Notes under the pieces: model-generated | The model's database searches: none | What the model saw: only the letters and a program-made list of their open reading frames with translations | What the model was told of the DNA's origin: nothing | Program-made: the position numbers and the translations under genes | Origin: Hungatella sp. UBA4396 | GTDB taxonomy: Bacteria; Bacillota; Clostridia; Lachnospirales; Lachnospiraceae | Length of the DNA stretch: 64,000 nt | Reading direction: 5' to 3' | Assembly: GCA_002389905.1 (NCBI GenBank) | Contig: DGRE01000047.1 | Span: 14,038 to 78,037 of the forward strand | In this document: positions 42,396-51,137 of the stretch, in pieces | How positions within the stretch are numbered: the stretch's first letter is position 1 | How the letters are laid out: each line of letters begins with the position of its first letter

Positions 42396-45320
42396 ATGAA
42401 TCAATTAAAAAATCTTACAGCCTATGAGGTTGTAGAAGAAAAAAGAATCAAAGAAATCAACGGAGACGGATGTGTGCTCCGCCATAAAAAGAGCGGAGCC
42501 AGAATTTTTATCATATCCAGTGAAGATGAAAACAAGGTATTCTCCATTGGGTTTCGCACCCCTCCGTCGGACAGTACAGGAGTGGCTCATATTCTGGAGC
42601 ACAGCGTTTTGTGCGGCTCGGAGAAGTTTCCGATCAAGGACCCGTTTGTGGAACTGGTAAAGGGATCTTTGAATACATTTTTAAATGCCATGACTTATCC
42701 CGATAAAACCGTTTATCCGGTGGCAAGCTGCAATGAAAAAGATTTTCAGAATTTAATGAATGTGTATATGGATGCAGTGCTTCATCCCAATATTTACCGG
42801 GAGCCTAAGATTTTTATGCAGGAGGGCTGGCATTATGAGCTGGAAACTCCCGAATCTGATCTGATTTACAATGGTGTGGTATATAATGAGATGAAGGGGG
42901 CATTTTCCTCGCCGGAAGAGGTATTAGACCGCTGCACCAGAAAAGTTTTATTCCCGGACAACTGCTATGGACATGAGTCAGGAGGAGATCCTGCCTTTAT
43001 TCCGGATTTGACCTACGAAGATTTTCTGGATTTTCATAAGAAGTATTACCATCCTTCCAACAGTTATATTTATCTCTACGGGGATATGGATATGGAGGAA
43101 AAACTGACATGGCTTGACAAAGAGTATTTGAGTCATTATGAGGAAATTGCTGTGACTTCCGCCATTGGCAGGCAGAAGCCTTTTGAAAATCCCGTTACAG
43201 AGGAAACCTCCTATTCTATTACAGAGGGGCAGTCAGAAGATCACGCTACCTACCTTTCCGTTCATACGGTGGTGGATTCGGATTTGGACCCAAGGCTTTA
43301 TGTGGCATTCCAGATTCTGGAATACACCCTTTTGGATGCGCCGGGAGCGCCTTTGAAACAGGCTCTCATTGATGCGGGAATCGGTCAGGATGTGCTGGGC
43401 GGATATGAAAGCGGTATTTTACAGCCTTATTTTTCCATCATTGCAAAAAATGCAGATAAGGACCAGAAGGGCGAGTTCCTTGCAGTTGTAAAAGGAGTTT
43501 TAAGAAAACTGGCAGACGAGGGAATCAACAAGAAAAGCCTGAAAGCAGGAATGAATTATTATGAATTCCGTTACAGGGAGGCAGATTACGGCTCCGCACC
43601 AAAGGGGCTGATGTACGGACTACAGTGTATGGACAGCTGGCTTTACGGCGGAGATCCCATGATGCATCTGGAATACCAGGAAACTTTTGACTATTTGAAA
43701 AAAGTGGTGGATGAAGGGTATTTTGAACAGTTGATCAGGGATTATCTCCTGGATAATCCTTTTGAGGCTGTTATCACCGTCAGCCCGAAGAAGAACTTGA
43801 CAGCAAAGGTAGAGGAAGAGGTTTCAAAGAAGCTGGCAGCTTATAAAAAATCCCTTTCCGAAGAAGAGATCAAAACTTTGGCAGAGCAGACCAAAGCCTT
43901 AAAGGAATATCAGGAAACTCCGTCTCCCCAGGCGGATATGGAAAAGATTCCTATGCTTAAAAGAGAAGATATCAGCAGGGAGCCTGAGGAAATTATATGG
44001 GAGAAAAAGGAAGCTCAGGGCATTCCCGTTCTCCATCACAATATGTTTACCTCGGGGATCGGATATCTGAAGGTTTTATTTGATATTTCCGTTCTTCCCA
44101 TGGAAGATATTCCCTACGCAGGATTTTTAAAATCCCTGCTGGGCTATGTCAATACGGAGAATTTCACCTATAGTGACCTGACCAGTGAAATTCATTTAAA
44201 CAGCGGAGGAGTCAGCTTCAGCGTCACCTCTTATCCTGATTTAAGAAATGAGGGCGAGTTTAAGGGATTTTTCCTGGCAAGCGTCAGAGTGCTGTATGAC
44301 AAGGTGGATTTCGGCTTTTCCATCCTGTCTGAAATTTTGACCAGATCCATTCTGGACGATGAAAAGCGTGTGGCGGAGGTGATCAGTGAGACCCGGTCCA
44401 GAGCCAGAATGAGGCTTGAGGGCTCCAGCCATTCGGCGGCAGTAACCAGGGCGGTTTCCTATTTTTCTCCCAACTCTTATTTTAACGATATGACCGGAGG
44501 AATCGGATATTATGAATTCTTAGAAAAACTGGAAACAGAGTATCCGGAAAACAAACAGAAGATCATTGCCAGGCTGAAAGCTGTTGTGGAAAAGCTTTTT
44601 ACCACCAAAAACATGATGGTCAGCTATACGTCTGATGAGGCGGGATATGAACTGCTTCCTGAGGCAATAAAGAAGCTGGCAGATGAACTTCCCGAAGGAG
44701 ATGGAAAGCAGTATCCCTTTGAATTTTCCCCGGAAAACCGGAATGAAGGTTTCTGTACCGCTTCCCAGGTCAACTATGTGGCAAGGTGCGGTAACTTTAC
44801 GAAGAGCGGCTATGAATATACAGGAGCTCTTAAAATATTAAAGGTAATATTAAGCTACGATTATCTATGGCTCAATTTAAGGGTCAAGGGCGGCGCTTAC
44901 GGCTGTATGAGCGGCTTCGGACGTTCCGGAGAAGGGTATTTTGCTTCTTACCGGGATCCTAATCTGAAAGAGACCAACCGGGTATACGATCAGGTGGTGG
45001 CTTACCTGGAAAGCTTCCAGGTGGAGGACCGGGACATGACCAAATATGTGATCGGCGCCATCAGCGATATGGATGTGCCCTATCCGCCGTCCACAAAGGG
45101 CAGCAGGGGCCTTTCCGCTTATCTGTCAGGCGTTGACCCGGATATGATGATAAAAGAGCGGGAAGAGGTGTTAAATGCCTCTCAGGAGGACATCCGGAAA
45201 CTGGCTTCACTGGTGAAAGCAGTTCTGGATACAGGAAGCTTCTGCGTGGTGGGCAATGAAGATAAGATAGGAGCAGAAAAGGAACTGTTTGGAGAGACCA
45301 AGAATCTGTTCCATTTATAA
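42396..45320 (+). CDS. M16C family zinc metallopeptidase (PreP/Cym1-like)
   Basis: A 974-aa double-chamber peptidase of the insulinase/presequence-protease group. The inverted zinc motif H65-I-L-E68-H69 is intact, and the third ligand is probably Glu165 in YNEMKG. The N-terminal active M16 half is followed by the M16C-associated domain (~480-730) and an inactive C-terminal half with RVKGGAYGCMSGFGRSG (substrate-binding R/Y pair). No signal peptide, so probably cytoplasmic degradation of peptides. ATG at 42396, AGGAGG upstream. It precedes era. Confidence 0.93.
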   Translation: MNQLKNLTAYEVVEEKRIKEINGDGCVLRHKKSGARIFIISSEDENKVFSIGFRTPPSDSTGVAHILEHSVLCGSEKFPIKDPFVELVKGSLNTFLNAMTYPDKTVYPVASCNEKDFQNLMNVYMDAVLHPNIYREPKIFMQEGWHYELETPESDLIYNGVVYNEMKGAFSSPEEVLDRCTRKVLFPDNCYGHESGGDPAFIPDLTYEDFLDFHKKYYHPSNSYIYLYGDMDMEEKLTWLDKEYLSHYEEIAVTSAIGRQKPFENPVTEETSYSITEGQSEDHATYLSVHTVVDSDLDPRLYVAFQILEYTLLDAPGAPLKQALIDAGIGQDVLGGYESGILQPYFSIIAKNADKDQKGEFLAVVKGVLRKLADEGINKKSLKAGMNYYEFRYREADYGSAPKGLMYGLQCMDSWLYGGDPMMHLEYQETFDYLKKVVDEGYFEQLIRDYLLDNPFEAVITVSPKKNLTAKVEEEVSKKLAAYKKSLSEEEIKTLAEQTKALKEYQETPSPQADMEKIPMLKREDISREPEEIIWEKKEAQGIPVLHHNMFTSGIGYLKVLFDISVLPMEDIPYAGFLKSLLGYVNTENFTYSDLTSEIHLNSGGVSFSVTSYPDLRNEGEFKGFFLASVRVLYDKVDFGFSILSEILTRSILDDEKRVAEVISETRSRARMRLEGSSHSAAVTRAVSYFSPNSYFNDMTGGIGYYEFLEKLETEYPENKQKIIARLKAVVEKLFTTKNMMVSYTSDEAGYELLPEAIKKLADELPEGDGKQYPFEFSPENRNEGFCTASQVNYVARCGNFTKSGYEYTGALKILKVILSYDYLWLNLRVKGGAYGCMSGFGRSGEGYFASYRDPNLKETNRVYDQVVAYLESFQVEDRDMTKYVIGAISDMDVPYPPSTKGSRGLSAYLSGVDPDMMIKEREEVLNASQEDIRKLASLVKAVLDTGSFCVVGNEDKIGAEKELFGETKNLFHL

Positions 45321-45337
45321 CACGAAGGAGAACTTAT

Positions 45338-46243
45338 ATGGAAAACAATTATAAATCAGGCTTTGTAACCCTGATCGGACGCCCCAATGTGGGAAAGTCC
45401 ACCTTGATGAACTGTCTGATCGGCCAGAAGATCGCTATAACCTCTGATAAGCCTCAGACCACCAGAAACCGGATTCAGACTGTGTATACTGATGAAAGAG
45501 GGCAGATTATATTTCTGGACACCCCCGGAATCCACAAGGCGAAGAACAAGCTGGGCGAATATATGGTCAGCGTGGCGGAGCATACCTTAAAAGAAGTGGA
45601 TGTGGTCCTGTGGCTGGTAGAGCCTACCACTTATATCGGAGCAGGAGAGCGGTATATTGCAGAGCAGTTAAGCCAGGTGAAGACGCCGATTATTCTGGTT
45701 ATTAACAAAATTGACACAGTGAAGAACCAGGATGAAATATTAACATTTATCAATACCTATAAGGACATCTGCCAGTTTGCAGAAATCGTGCCGGTTTCTG
45801 CTTTAAAGGCTAAAAATACAGATTTGATGCTGGATTTGATTTATAAGTATCTACCTGAGGGTCCCCAGTATTATGATGAAGACACAGTAACAGACCAGCC
45901 TATGCGCCAGATATCTGCAGAGCTGATCCGGGAAAAGGCCCTGCGTCTTTTAAATGATGAAATTCCCCATGGAATAGCGGTGACCGTAGAAAAGATGAAA
46001 GAACGGGACAATGGGATCATAGATATAGAAGCAAACATTATCTGCGAACGGGAATCCCATAAGGGAATTGTTATTGGAAAAGGCGGAGCCATGTTAAAGA
46101 AGATCGGAACCTCGGCCCGGAGAGAAATTGAGGCTCTGATGGATGCAAAAGTAAACTTACAGCTTTGGGTCAAGGTGCGCAAGGAATGGCGTGACAGTGA
46201 GCTGTATATGAAAAATTATGGATATAATAAAAAGGAAACCTAA
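45338..46243 (+). CDS. era: GTPase Era
   Basis: Essential Ras-like GTPase that binds the 3' end of 16S rRNA and couples 30S maturation to cell cycle (301 aa). G1 is GRPNVGKST, G3 is DTPGIHKAK and G4 is NKID. The C-terminal KH domain has VIGKGGAMLKKIG. RBS AAGGAG. recO follows at 16 nt, the common era-recO arrangement. Confidence 0.97.
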   Translation: MENNYKSGFVTLIGRPNVGKSTLMNCLIGQKIAITSDKPQTTRNRIQTVYTDERGQIIFLDTPGIHKAKNKLGEYMVSVAEHTLKEVDVVLWLVEPTTYIGAGERYIAEQLSQVKTPIILVINKIDTVKNQDEILTFINTYKDICQFAEIVPVSALKAKNTDLMLDLIYKYLPEGPQYYDEDTVTDQPMRQISAELIREKALRLLNDEIPHGIAVTVEKMKERDNGIIDIEANIICERESHKGIVIGKGGAMLKKIGTSARREIEALMDAKVNLQLWVKVRKEWRDSELYMKNYGYNKKET

Positions 46244-46258
46244 AAGCGGTGATGGAAA

Positions 46259-46921
46259 TTGAGGGAAGTTGAAAAGCTGACAGGAATGGTCTTAAGAGTT
46301 TCCCCGGTGGGGGAAACGGATAAGCGGCTTGTGATTCTCACCAGAGAGAGGGGAAAGATCACCGCCTTTGCCAGAGGTGCCAGAAGGCCGGGAAGTCTTT
46401 TGATGGGAGTCAGCCGCCCCTTTGTATTCGGCCAGTTTTCCTTATACGAAGGAAGGGATGCCTACACCCTTAAGTCGTCGGAGATCACCAATTACTTTGA
46501 GGAGCTGGCTTTGGACATGGAGGGTACCTGCTATGGTTCCTATTTCCTGGAGCTGGCCGATTATTATGCCAGGGAAAACATGGAGAGCACAGAGTTTTTA
46601 AAGCTCCTTTACCAATCCATGCGGGCCCTCTTAAAGCCGGCCCTGAAACATGAGCTGGTTCAGAGAATCTTTGAACTGAAGGCCATGGTGCTGGGCGGAG
46701 AATATACGGAAATGCCTCCCCGCCCTGTCAGTGATTCCGCCAACTATACATGGGAATATGTGATTGCCTCCCCTGTGGAGCACCTTTATACCTTTACCCT
46801 GACAGAACCGGTGCTGGAGGAATTCGGAAGGTGTGTGGAAATCAATAAAAAACGTTTCGTTGACCGTCAATTCCACTCCCTTGAGATTTTAGAAGCCATG
46901 ACAGGGAAACTATTGAAATGA
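46259..46921 (+). CDS. recO: DNA repair protein RecO
   Basis: Recombination mediator that loads RecA with RecR on SSB-coated DNA. The 220 aa contain an N-terminal OB fold (~1-80: GMVLRVSPVGETDKRLVILT, GARRPGSLLMG, YEGRDAYTLKSSE) and a helical C-terminal part. It is shorter than typical (~240-250 aa), and the zinc-binding cysteine cluster of many RecO proteins is missing; only one Cys lies in that half. The start is TTG at 46259, near GGTGATGG; the gene lies directly after era. Confidence 0.9.
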   Translation: MREVEKLTGMVLRVSPVGETDKRLVILTRERGKITAFARGARRPGSLLMGVSRPFVFGQFSLYEGRDAYTLKSSEITNYFEELALDMEGTCYGSYFLELADYYARENMESTEFLKLLYQSMRALLKPALKHELVQRIFELKAMVLGGEYTEMPPRPVSDSANYTWEYVIASPVEHLYTFTLTEPVLEEFGRCVEINKKRFVDRQFHSLEILEAMTGKLLK

Positions 46922-47007
46922 GGGTGGGGATTTGGTATACTATTCACGGAATCCCCAGGAATTCCTGGCTGCACTGTGGATTACCGAAACGATCAGGAGG
47001 GAAATGA

Positions 47008-47637
47008 ATGAAAAAGAAAAGAATGGTTCTCACAGCCCTCATTGCTGCCGGATTGCTGACAGGATGCCTGGGAAGAGGCGGAAACAGTGCCTTAAACGGC
47101 GAAAGCAGCAGAATCTTTGTAACGTCGGAAGGAACCCTTCAGACCTCAACCGTAGAAGCCTATGATGACCAGGACTATTACAACCCAGAAGAGTTGAAAC
47201 TTTACTTAGAAGAGGCAGCGGCCGTCTACAATGAGAAGGCAAGCCCAGGCGCAGTTATCCTGGATTCCTGCACTCTGGAAAAAGGAAAGGCCCAGATGGT
47301 TTTCTCCTATGGCTCAGGAAGGGATCTGGCTGGCTTTACCTCTGAATATGAAGACAAGGAAAACCAGGTGGATTCTATTGATGTGACCACCCTTGGCCTT
47401 GTTTTAGGGGAGATTCAGTCGGAAGGAGTTGTTTTAGTAAAAGCATCTGACAACAAAGCGGCAGATGAAAAAGCCCTGTCAAAAAGAAAAGAAGCCTATG
47501 CCATTGTGGTAGAAAGTCCGGAGCCTGTGACCATACAGACCCAGAAAAGGATTTTATTCGTTTCTGATCAGGCAGTTGTAAAGGACAGCCACACAGTTCA
47601 GACAGCGCAGGGAAAAAATTACATCATATTTAAATAA
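47008..47637 (+). CDS. Putative lipoprotein, function unknown
   Basis: The 209-aa protein has a lipoprotein signal peptide: MKKKR, a hydrophobic core and the lipobox LLTGC (Cys20). A Gly/Ser-rich spacer follows. The rest is mixed alpha/beta and acidic, with no motif that I recognise. It sits between recO and glyS and shares their orientation; the 15-nt gap to glyS suggests cotranscription. RBS AGGAGGG. It appears to be a lineage-restricted surface protein. Confidence 0.75.
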   Translation: MKKKRMVLTALIAAGLLTGCLGRGGNSALNGESSRIFVTSEGTLQTSTVEAYDDQDYYNPEELKLYLEEAAAVYNEKASPGAVILDSCTLEKGKAQMVFSYGSGRDLAGFTSEYEDKENQVDSIDVTTLGLVLGEIQSEGVVLVKASDNKAADEKALSKRKEAYAIVVESPEPVTIQTQKRILFVSDQAVVKDSHTVQTAQGKNYIIFK

Positions 47638-47652
47638 AGAGAGGTTAAGATC

Positions 47653-49041
47653 ATGGAAAAGACAATGGAAAAGATTGTAGGACTTGCAAAGTCAAGAGGA
47701 TTTGTATATCCTGGCTCTGAAATTTACGGCGGCCTTGCAAATACCTGGGATTATGGCAATCTGGGTGTGGAGTTAAAGAATAACGTAAAAAAAGCATGGT
47801 GGCAGAAATTCATTCAGGAAAGTCCTTACAATGTAGGCGTGGACTGCGCCATACTGATGAATTCCCAGACCTGGGTGGCTTCCGGCCATTTAGGCGGCTT
47901 TTCTGATCCCCTGATGGACTGTAAGGCCTGCAAGGAGCGTTTCCGTGCAGATAAGCTGATTGAGGACTATTTATCTGAGAATAAGATTGCCATAGAAGGC
48001 TCTGTAGACGCCTGGTCCCAGGAAGATATGAAAACCTTCATTGATGAGAAAAATATATGCTGCCCAAGCTGCGGAAAGCATGATTTTACAGACATCCGCC
48101 AGTTCAATCTGATGTTCAAGACCTTCCAGGGCGTTACTGAGGATGCAAAGAATACCGTATATTTAAGACCTGAAACAGCTCAGGGTATTTTTGTAAATTT
48201 CAAAAACGTACAGAGAACCTCCCGCAAAAAGATTCCCTTTGGAATCGGCCAGGTGGGTAAATCCTTCCGTAACGAGATCACTCCCGGAAACTTTACCTTC
48301 CGTACCAGAGAATTTGAGCAGATGGAGCTGGAATTCTTCTGCGAGCCTGATACAGATCTGGAATGGTTTGCATACTGGAAGGAATTCTGCGTCAATTGGT
48401 TAAAGACCCTGGGTATCAAGGAAGAAGAAATGCGTGTGAGAGACCATGATGCGGAAGAGCTTTCCTTCTACAGCAAGGCTACCACGGATATTGAATTCCT
48501 TTTCCCATTCGGCTGGGGAGAATTATGGGGAATTGCGGACAGAACTGACTATGACTTAACCCAGCACCAGAATACTTCCGGACAGGATCTGACCTATTTT
48601 GACGATGAAAAGAAAGAGCGTTATATCCCTTATGTTGTAGAGCCATCCCTGGGAGCAGACCGTGTGACACTTGCATTCCTCTGCGCTGCATACGATGAAG
48701 AAGAGATTGCAGAAGGAGATGTGCGGACTGTCCTTCGTTTCCATCCCGCCATTGCACCTGTCAAGATCGGTGTCCTTCCTCTTTCCAAGAAGCTGAATGA
48801 AGGGGCGGAAAAGGTATTCCAGGAGCTTTGCAAATACTATAACTGTGAATTTGATGACAGAGGCAACATCGGAAAGCGTTACAGAAGACAGGATGAGATC
48901 GGAACTCCGTTCTGCATCACCTATGACTTTGATTCAGAGGAAGATCTGGCCGTGACCGTACGTGACCGTGACACCATGGAACAGGTGAGAGTTCCCATTT
49001 CAGAGCTGAGAAGATATTTTGAGGATAAGTTCCGTTTCTAA
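47653..49041 (+). CDS. glyS: Glycyl-tRNA synthetase (single-chain, dimeric type)
   Basis: Class II aminoacyl-tRNA synthetase of 462 aa, of the archaeal/eukaryotic alpha-2 type rather than the bacterial alpha-2-beta-2 GlyQS. It has SRGFVYPGSEIYGG and NTWDYGNLG at the N-terminus, and motif 2 in FRNEITPGNFTFRTREFEQ. Motif 3 lies in EPSLGADR, and the C-terminal anticodon-binding domain follows (APVKIGVLPLSKK). A Cys-x2-Cys pair near residue 137 (CCPSCG) with another near 96 (CKACK) may bind zinc. No T-box leader fits in the 15-nt gap upstream, so any tRNA-Gly control would have to act further upstream. Confidence 0.96.
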   Translation: MEKTMEKIVGLAKSRGFVYPGSEIYGGLANTWDYGNLGVELKNNVKKAWWQKFIQESPYNVGVDCAILMNSQTWVASGHLGGFSDPLMDCKACKERFRADKLIEDYLSENKIAIEGSVDAWSQEDMKTFIDEKNICCPSCGKHDFTDIRQFNLMFKTFQGVTEDAKNTVYLRPETAQGIFVNFKNVQRTSRKKIPFGIGQVGKSFRNEITPGNFTFRTREFEQMELEFFCEPDTDLEWFAYWKEFCVNWLKTLGIKEEEMRVRDHDAEELSFYSKATTDIEFLFPFGWGELWGIADRTDYDLTQHQNTSGQDLTYFDDEKKERYIPYVVEPSLGADRVTLAFLCAAYDEEEIAEGDVRTVLRFHPAIAPVKIGVLPLSKKLNEGAEKVFQELCKYYNCEFDDRGNIGKRYRRQDEIGTPFCITYDFDSEEDLAVTVRDRDTMEQVRVPISELRRYFEDKFRF

Positions 49042-49058
49042 AGCATAAAAACCATATG

Positions 49059-49103
49059 AAAAAGCGGTAAGGACAGAAAATAATTCTGCCTTTACCGCTT
49101 TTT
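49059..49103. terminator. Bidirectional terminator between glyS and the nucleoside transporter operon
   Basis: AAAAAGCGGTAA (49059-49070) pairs with TTACCGCTTTTT (49092-49103), with a further CAGAA/TTCTG stem inside. T-runs lie on both strands between convergent genes. Confidence 0.85.
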
Positions 49104-49110
49104 ATTGCTT

Positions 49111-50064
49111 CTACCTCTGCCCTTTATCGTAAGGGATTCCCTCTGCTTTTGGGGCCTGGGAGTTTTTGGAGGTAAAGATTAATACGATCAATGTAATGAT
49201 ATAGGGTACCATCTTGTAAAAATAGCTTGGAATGCCGATTGCACTTAAAAACGGGATTCCGGAATAGGCGGAAGCCACAGCCTTCATCAGTCCGAAGAAC
49301 AGGGAGGCCAGCATGATGTTTACCGGCTTCCACTGGCCGAAGATCAGAACTGCCAGGGCCAGGAATCCGTATCCGGCCACGTCCGCATTAAAGTTGGTGG
49401 AGGTGGGAACTACAAAGACCAGTCCGCCCAGTCCGCCCAAAGCCCCTGAAATCATGACACCGGCATACTGCATGTGGTACACATTGATTCCGGCTGCATC
49501 GGCTGCATGGGGATGCTCCCCGCAGGAGCGGAGCCTTAATCCGAACCGGGTTTTATAAAGGACAACGGCTGAAAGCAGAAAAATGGCAATGCCGATGTAG
49601 GTGGTAATGTAGGCGTTCTGAAACAGGAGAGGCCCGAAAAAGGGAATCCTTCCCAGCACCGGAACGGAAACAATACGGAAGGTATTGCTGAAAGGCACCT
49701 GCTGTACACCTTGAATGACCCTGGCGATAAAAATGGCAAATGCAGGGGCAAACATATTTAATGCCGTACCGCTGATGACCTGGTTGGACTTCATGTTAAT
49801 GGAAGCATAGGCATGGAATAAGGAAAACACCATTCCTGTTCCCATGGAAATCAGCACAGCAAGAAGGAGCTGAATCTGTCCTCTCATGGAAGAGCCCGTA
49901 AAATAAATAAACAGAATTCCCGTAAAAGCACCCATGGTCATGATGCCTTCCAGGGCAATGTTGATAATACCGCTTCGTTCAGAGAACATGGCGCCTAAAG
50001 CCACAATCATAAGAGGAATCATGAAATACATGGTCTGCTGGAAGATAAAGTAAACGACACTCAT
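49111..50064 (-). CDS. ABC transporter permease, NupQ/YufQ-like (BMP-type nucleoside importer)
   Basis: Inner-membrane permease of 317 aa with about eight to nine segments, family BPD_transp_2. It has ERSGIINIALEGIMTMGAF near the N-terminus, RSCGEHPHAADAAGINV as cytoplasmic coupling loop, and a Gly-rich GALGGLGGLVFV segment. It is the last gene of the operon, in the order lipoprotein - ATPase - permease - permease, and overlaps the other permease by 4 bp (ATGA). Confidence 0.88.
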   Translation of the reverse strand: MSVVYFIFQQTMYFMIPLMIVALGAMFSERSGIINIALEGIMTMGAFTGILFIYFTGSSMRGQIQLLLAVLISMGTGMVFSLFHAYASINMKSNQVISGTALNMFAPAFAIFIARVIQGVQQVPFSNTFRIVSVPVLGRIPFFGPLLFQNAYITTYIGIAIFLLSAVVLYKTRFGLRLRSCGEHPHAADAAGINVYHMQYAGVMISGALGGLGGLVFVVPTSTNFNADVAGYGFLALAVLIFGQWKPVNIMLASLFFGLMKAVASAYSGIPFLSAIGIPSYFYKMVPYIITLIVLIFTSKNSQAPKAEGIPYDKGQR

Positions 50065-51137
50065 GACTTGTTTCCTCCTTTCTGTTTTTGAACCTTGGCG
50101 ATAAAGGTCTTAACCATAAGGGCAAAAGCACTGAAATAGATGATAACTGCAACGATGATGTCGATGATTTCCGTTGAAAATTCAAATAACTGCAGGTAAA
50201 AACCTCCGGCTGTCAAATATGCGATGAAGATTCCGGAAAACAGGATGCCGATGGGGTTGCTGAGGCCTAAAAGGGCAACGGAGATTCCGGTAAATCCTTC
50301 TGATGCCAGCACATCCTTGACTTCGATGTGCTTTCCGGTTCCGGCCAGATACAAGAGCCCTCCTGCCAGCCCTGCAATGGCTCCTGCGATCATCATGGAC
50401 AGGATAATACTCTTTTTTTCATTGATGCCTGCGTATTTGCTGGCATCCCGGTTAAAGCCGACAGCTCTCAGTTCATAGCCGAAGGTGGTCTTGTTAAGCA
50501 GCACCCATATTACCAGGACAACCAAGATGGCAATGAGGATTCCGCCGTTGACACTGGAGCCGGGGAATATTTTATCCAGGCCCATTTTGGGAATATTGGC
50601 TGTTGCGGCCACATTGCGGGACTCATTGCGCAGGTTGTTAAACAGGGGCTTATAGCTTTTTACCACCCAGTTTACCAGATACATGCCGATATAATTCATC
50701 ATAATGGAGGCAATAACCTCATTTACGTTAAAGTAAGCCTTTAAAAGTCCGGGAACCAGTCCCCACAAAGACCCCATGACAGCGCTGGCAACCAAAGCCG
50801 TAACCCAGTGGGCCGGGCCCAAAGAGGTCCAGAGAATGCCCACGTAAACGGCACCGAAGCCGCCCATAATGAACTGTCCAGGAGTCCCGATGTTAAAAAG
50901 CCCTGTTTTAAAGGCAAAGCCCACAGAAAGTCCGGTTAAGATAATGGGAGTGGCATAGTAAAACACCTGCCCCACGCCCTTGGCTCCATGGGTAAAGGCT
51001 CCTGTTAAAATAGTGATAAATCCGGGAATAGCCTGTCTGGAATTAGAGAGAAACAGGATGATCAAGCCTACGATCAGACCCAGCACAATGGCAAAGACGG
51101 AAGAGAGAATGCCTGTATAATCTCTTGTCTGTTTCAT
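50061..51137 (-). CDS. ABC transporter permease, NupP/YufP-like
   Basis: Second permease (358 aa, about nine or ten membrane segments). It shares BPD_transp_2 features: KTGLFNIGTPGQFIMGGFGAV, ELRAVGFNRDASKYAGI as coupling loop, and GAIAGLAGGLLYLAG. It overlaps both neighbours by 4 bp, so all three membrane-complex genes are translationally coupled. It forms a heterodimer with the NupQ-like protein (family knowledge). Confidence 0.88.
   Translation of the reverse strand: MKQTRDYTGILSSVFAIVLGLIVGLIILFLSNSRQAIPGFITILTGAFTHGAKGVGQVFYYATPIILTGLSVGFAFKTGLFNIGTPGQFIMGGFGAVYVGILWTSLGPAHWVTALVASAVMGSLWGLVPGLLKAYFNVNEVIASIMMNYIGMYLVNWVVKSYKPLFNNLRNESRNVAATANIPKMGLDKIFPGSSVNGGILIAILVVLVIWVLLNKTTFGYELRAVGFNRDASKYAGINEKKSIILSMMIAGAIAGLAGGLLYLAGTGKHIEVKDVLASEGFTGISVALLGLSNPIGILFSGIFIAYLTAGGFYLQLFEFSTEIIDIIVAVIIYFSAFALMVKTFIAKVQKQKGGNKS

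Noticed and set aside
46922..47652. T-box leader for glyS
   Set aside because: Only 15 nt separate the lipoprotein gene from glyS, and no T-box sequence (TGGNACCGCG-like) was seen upstream.
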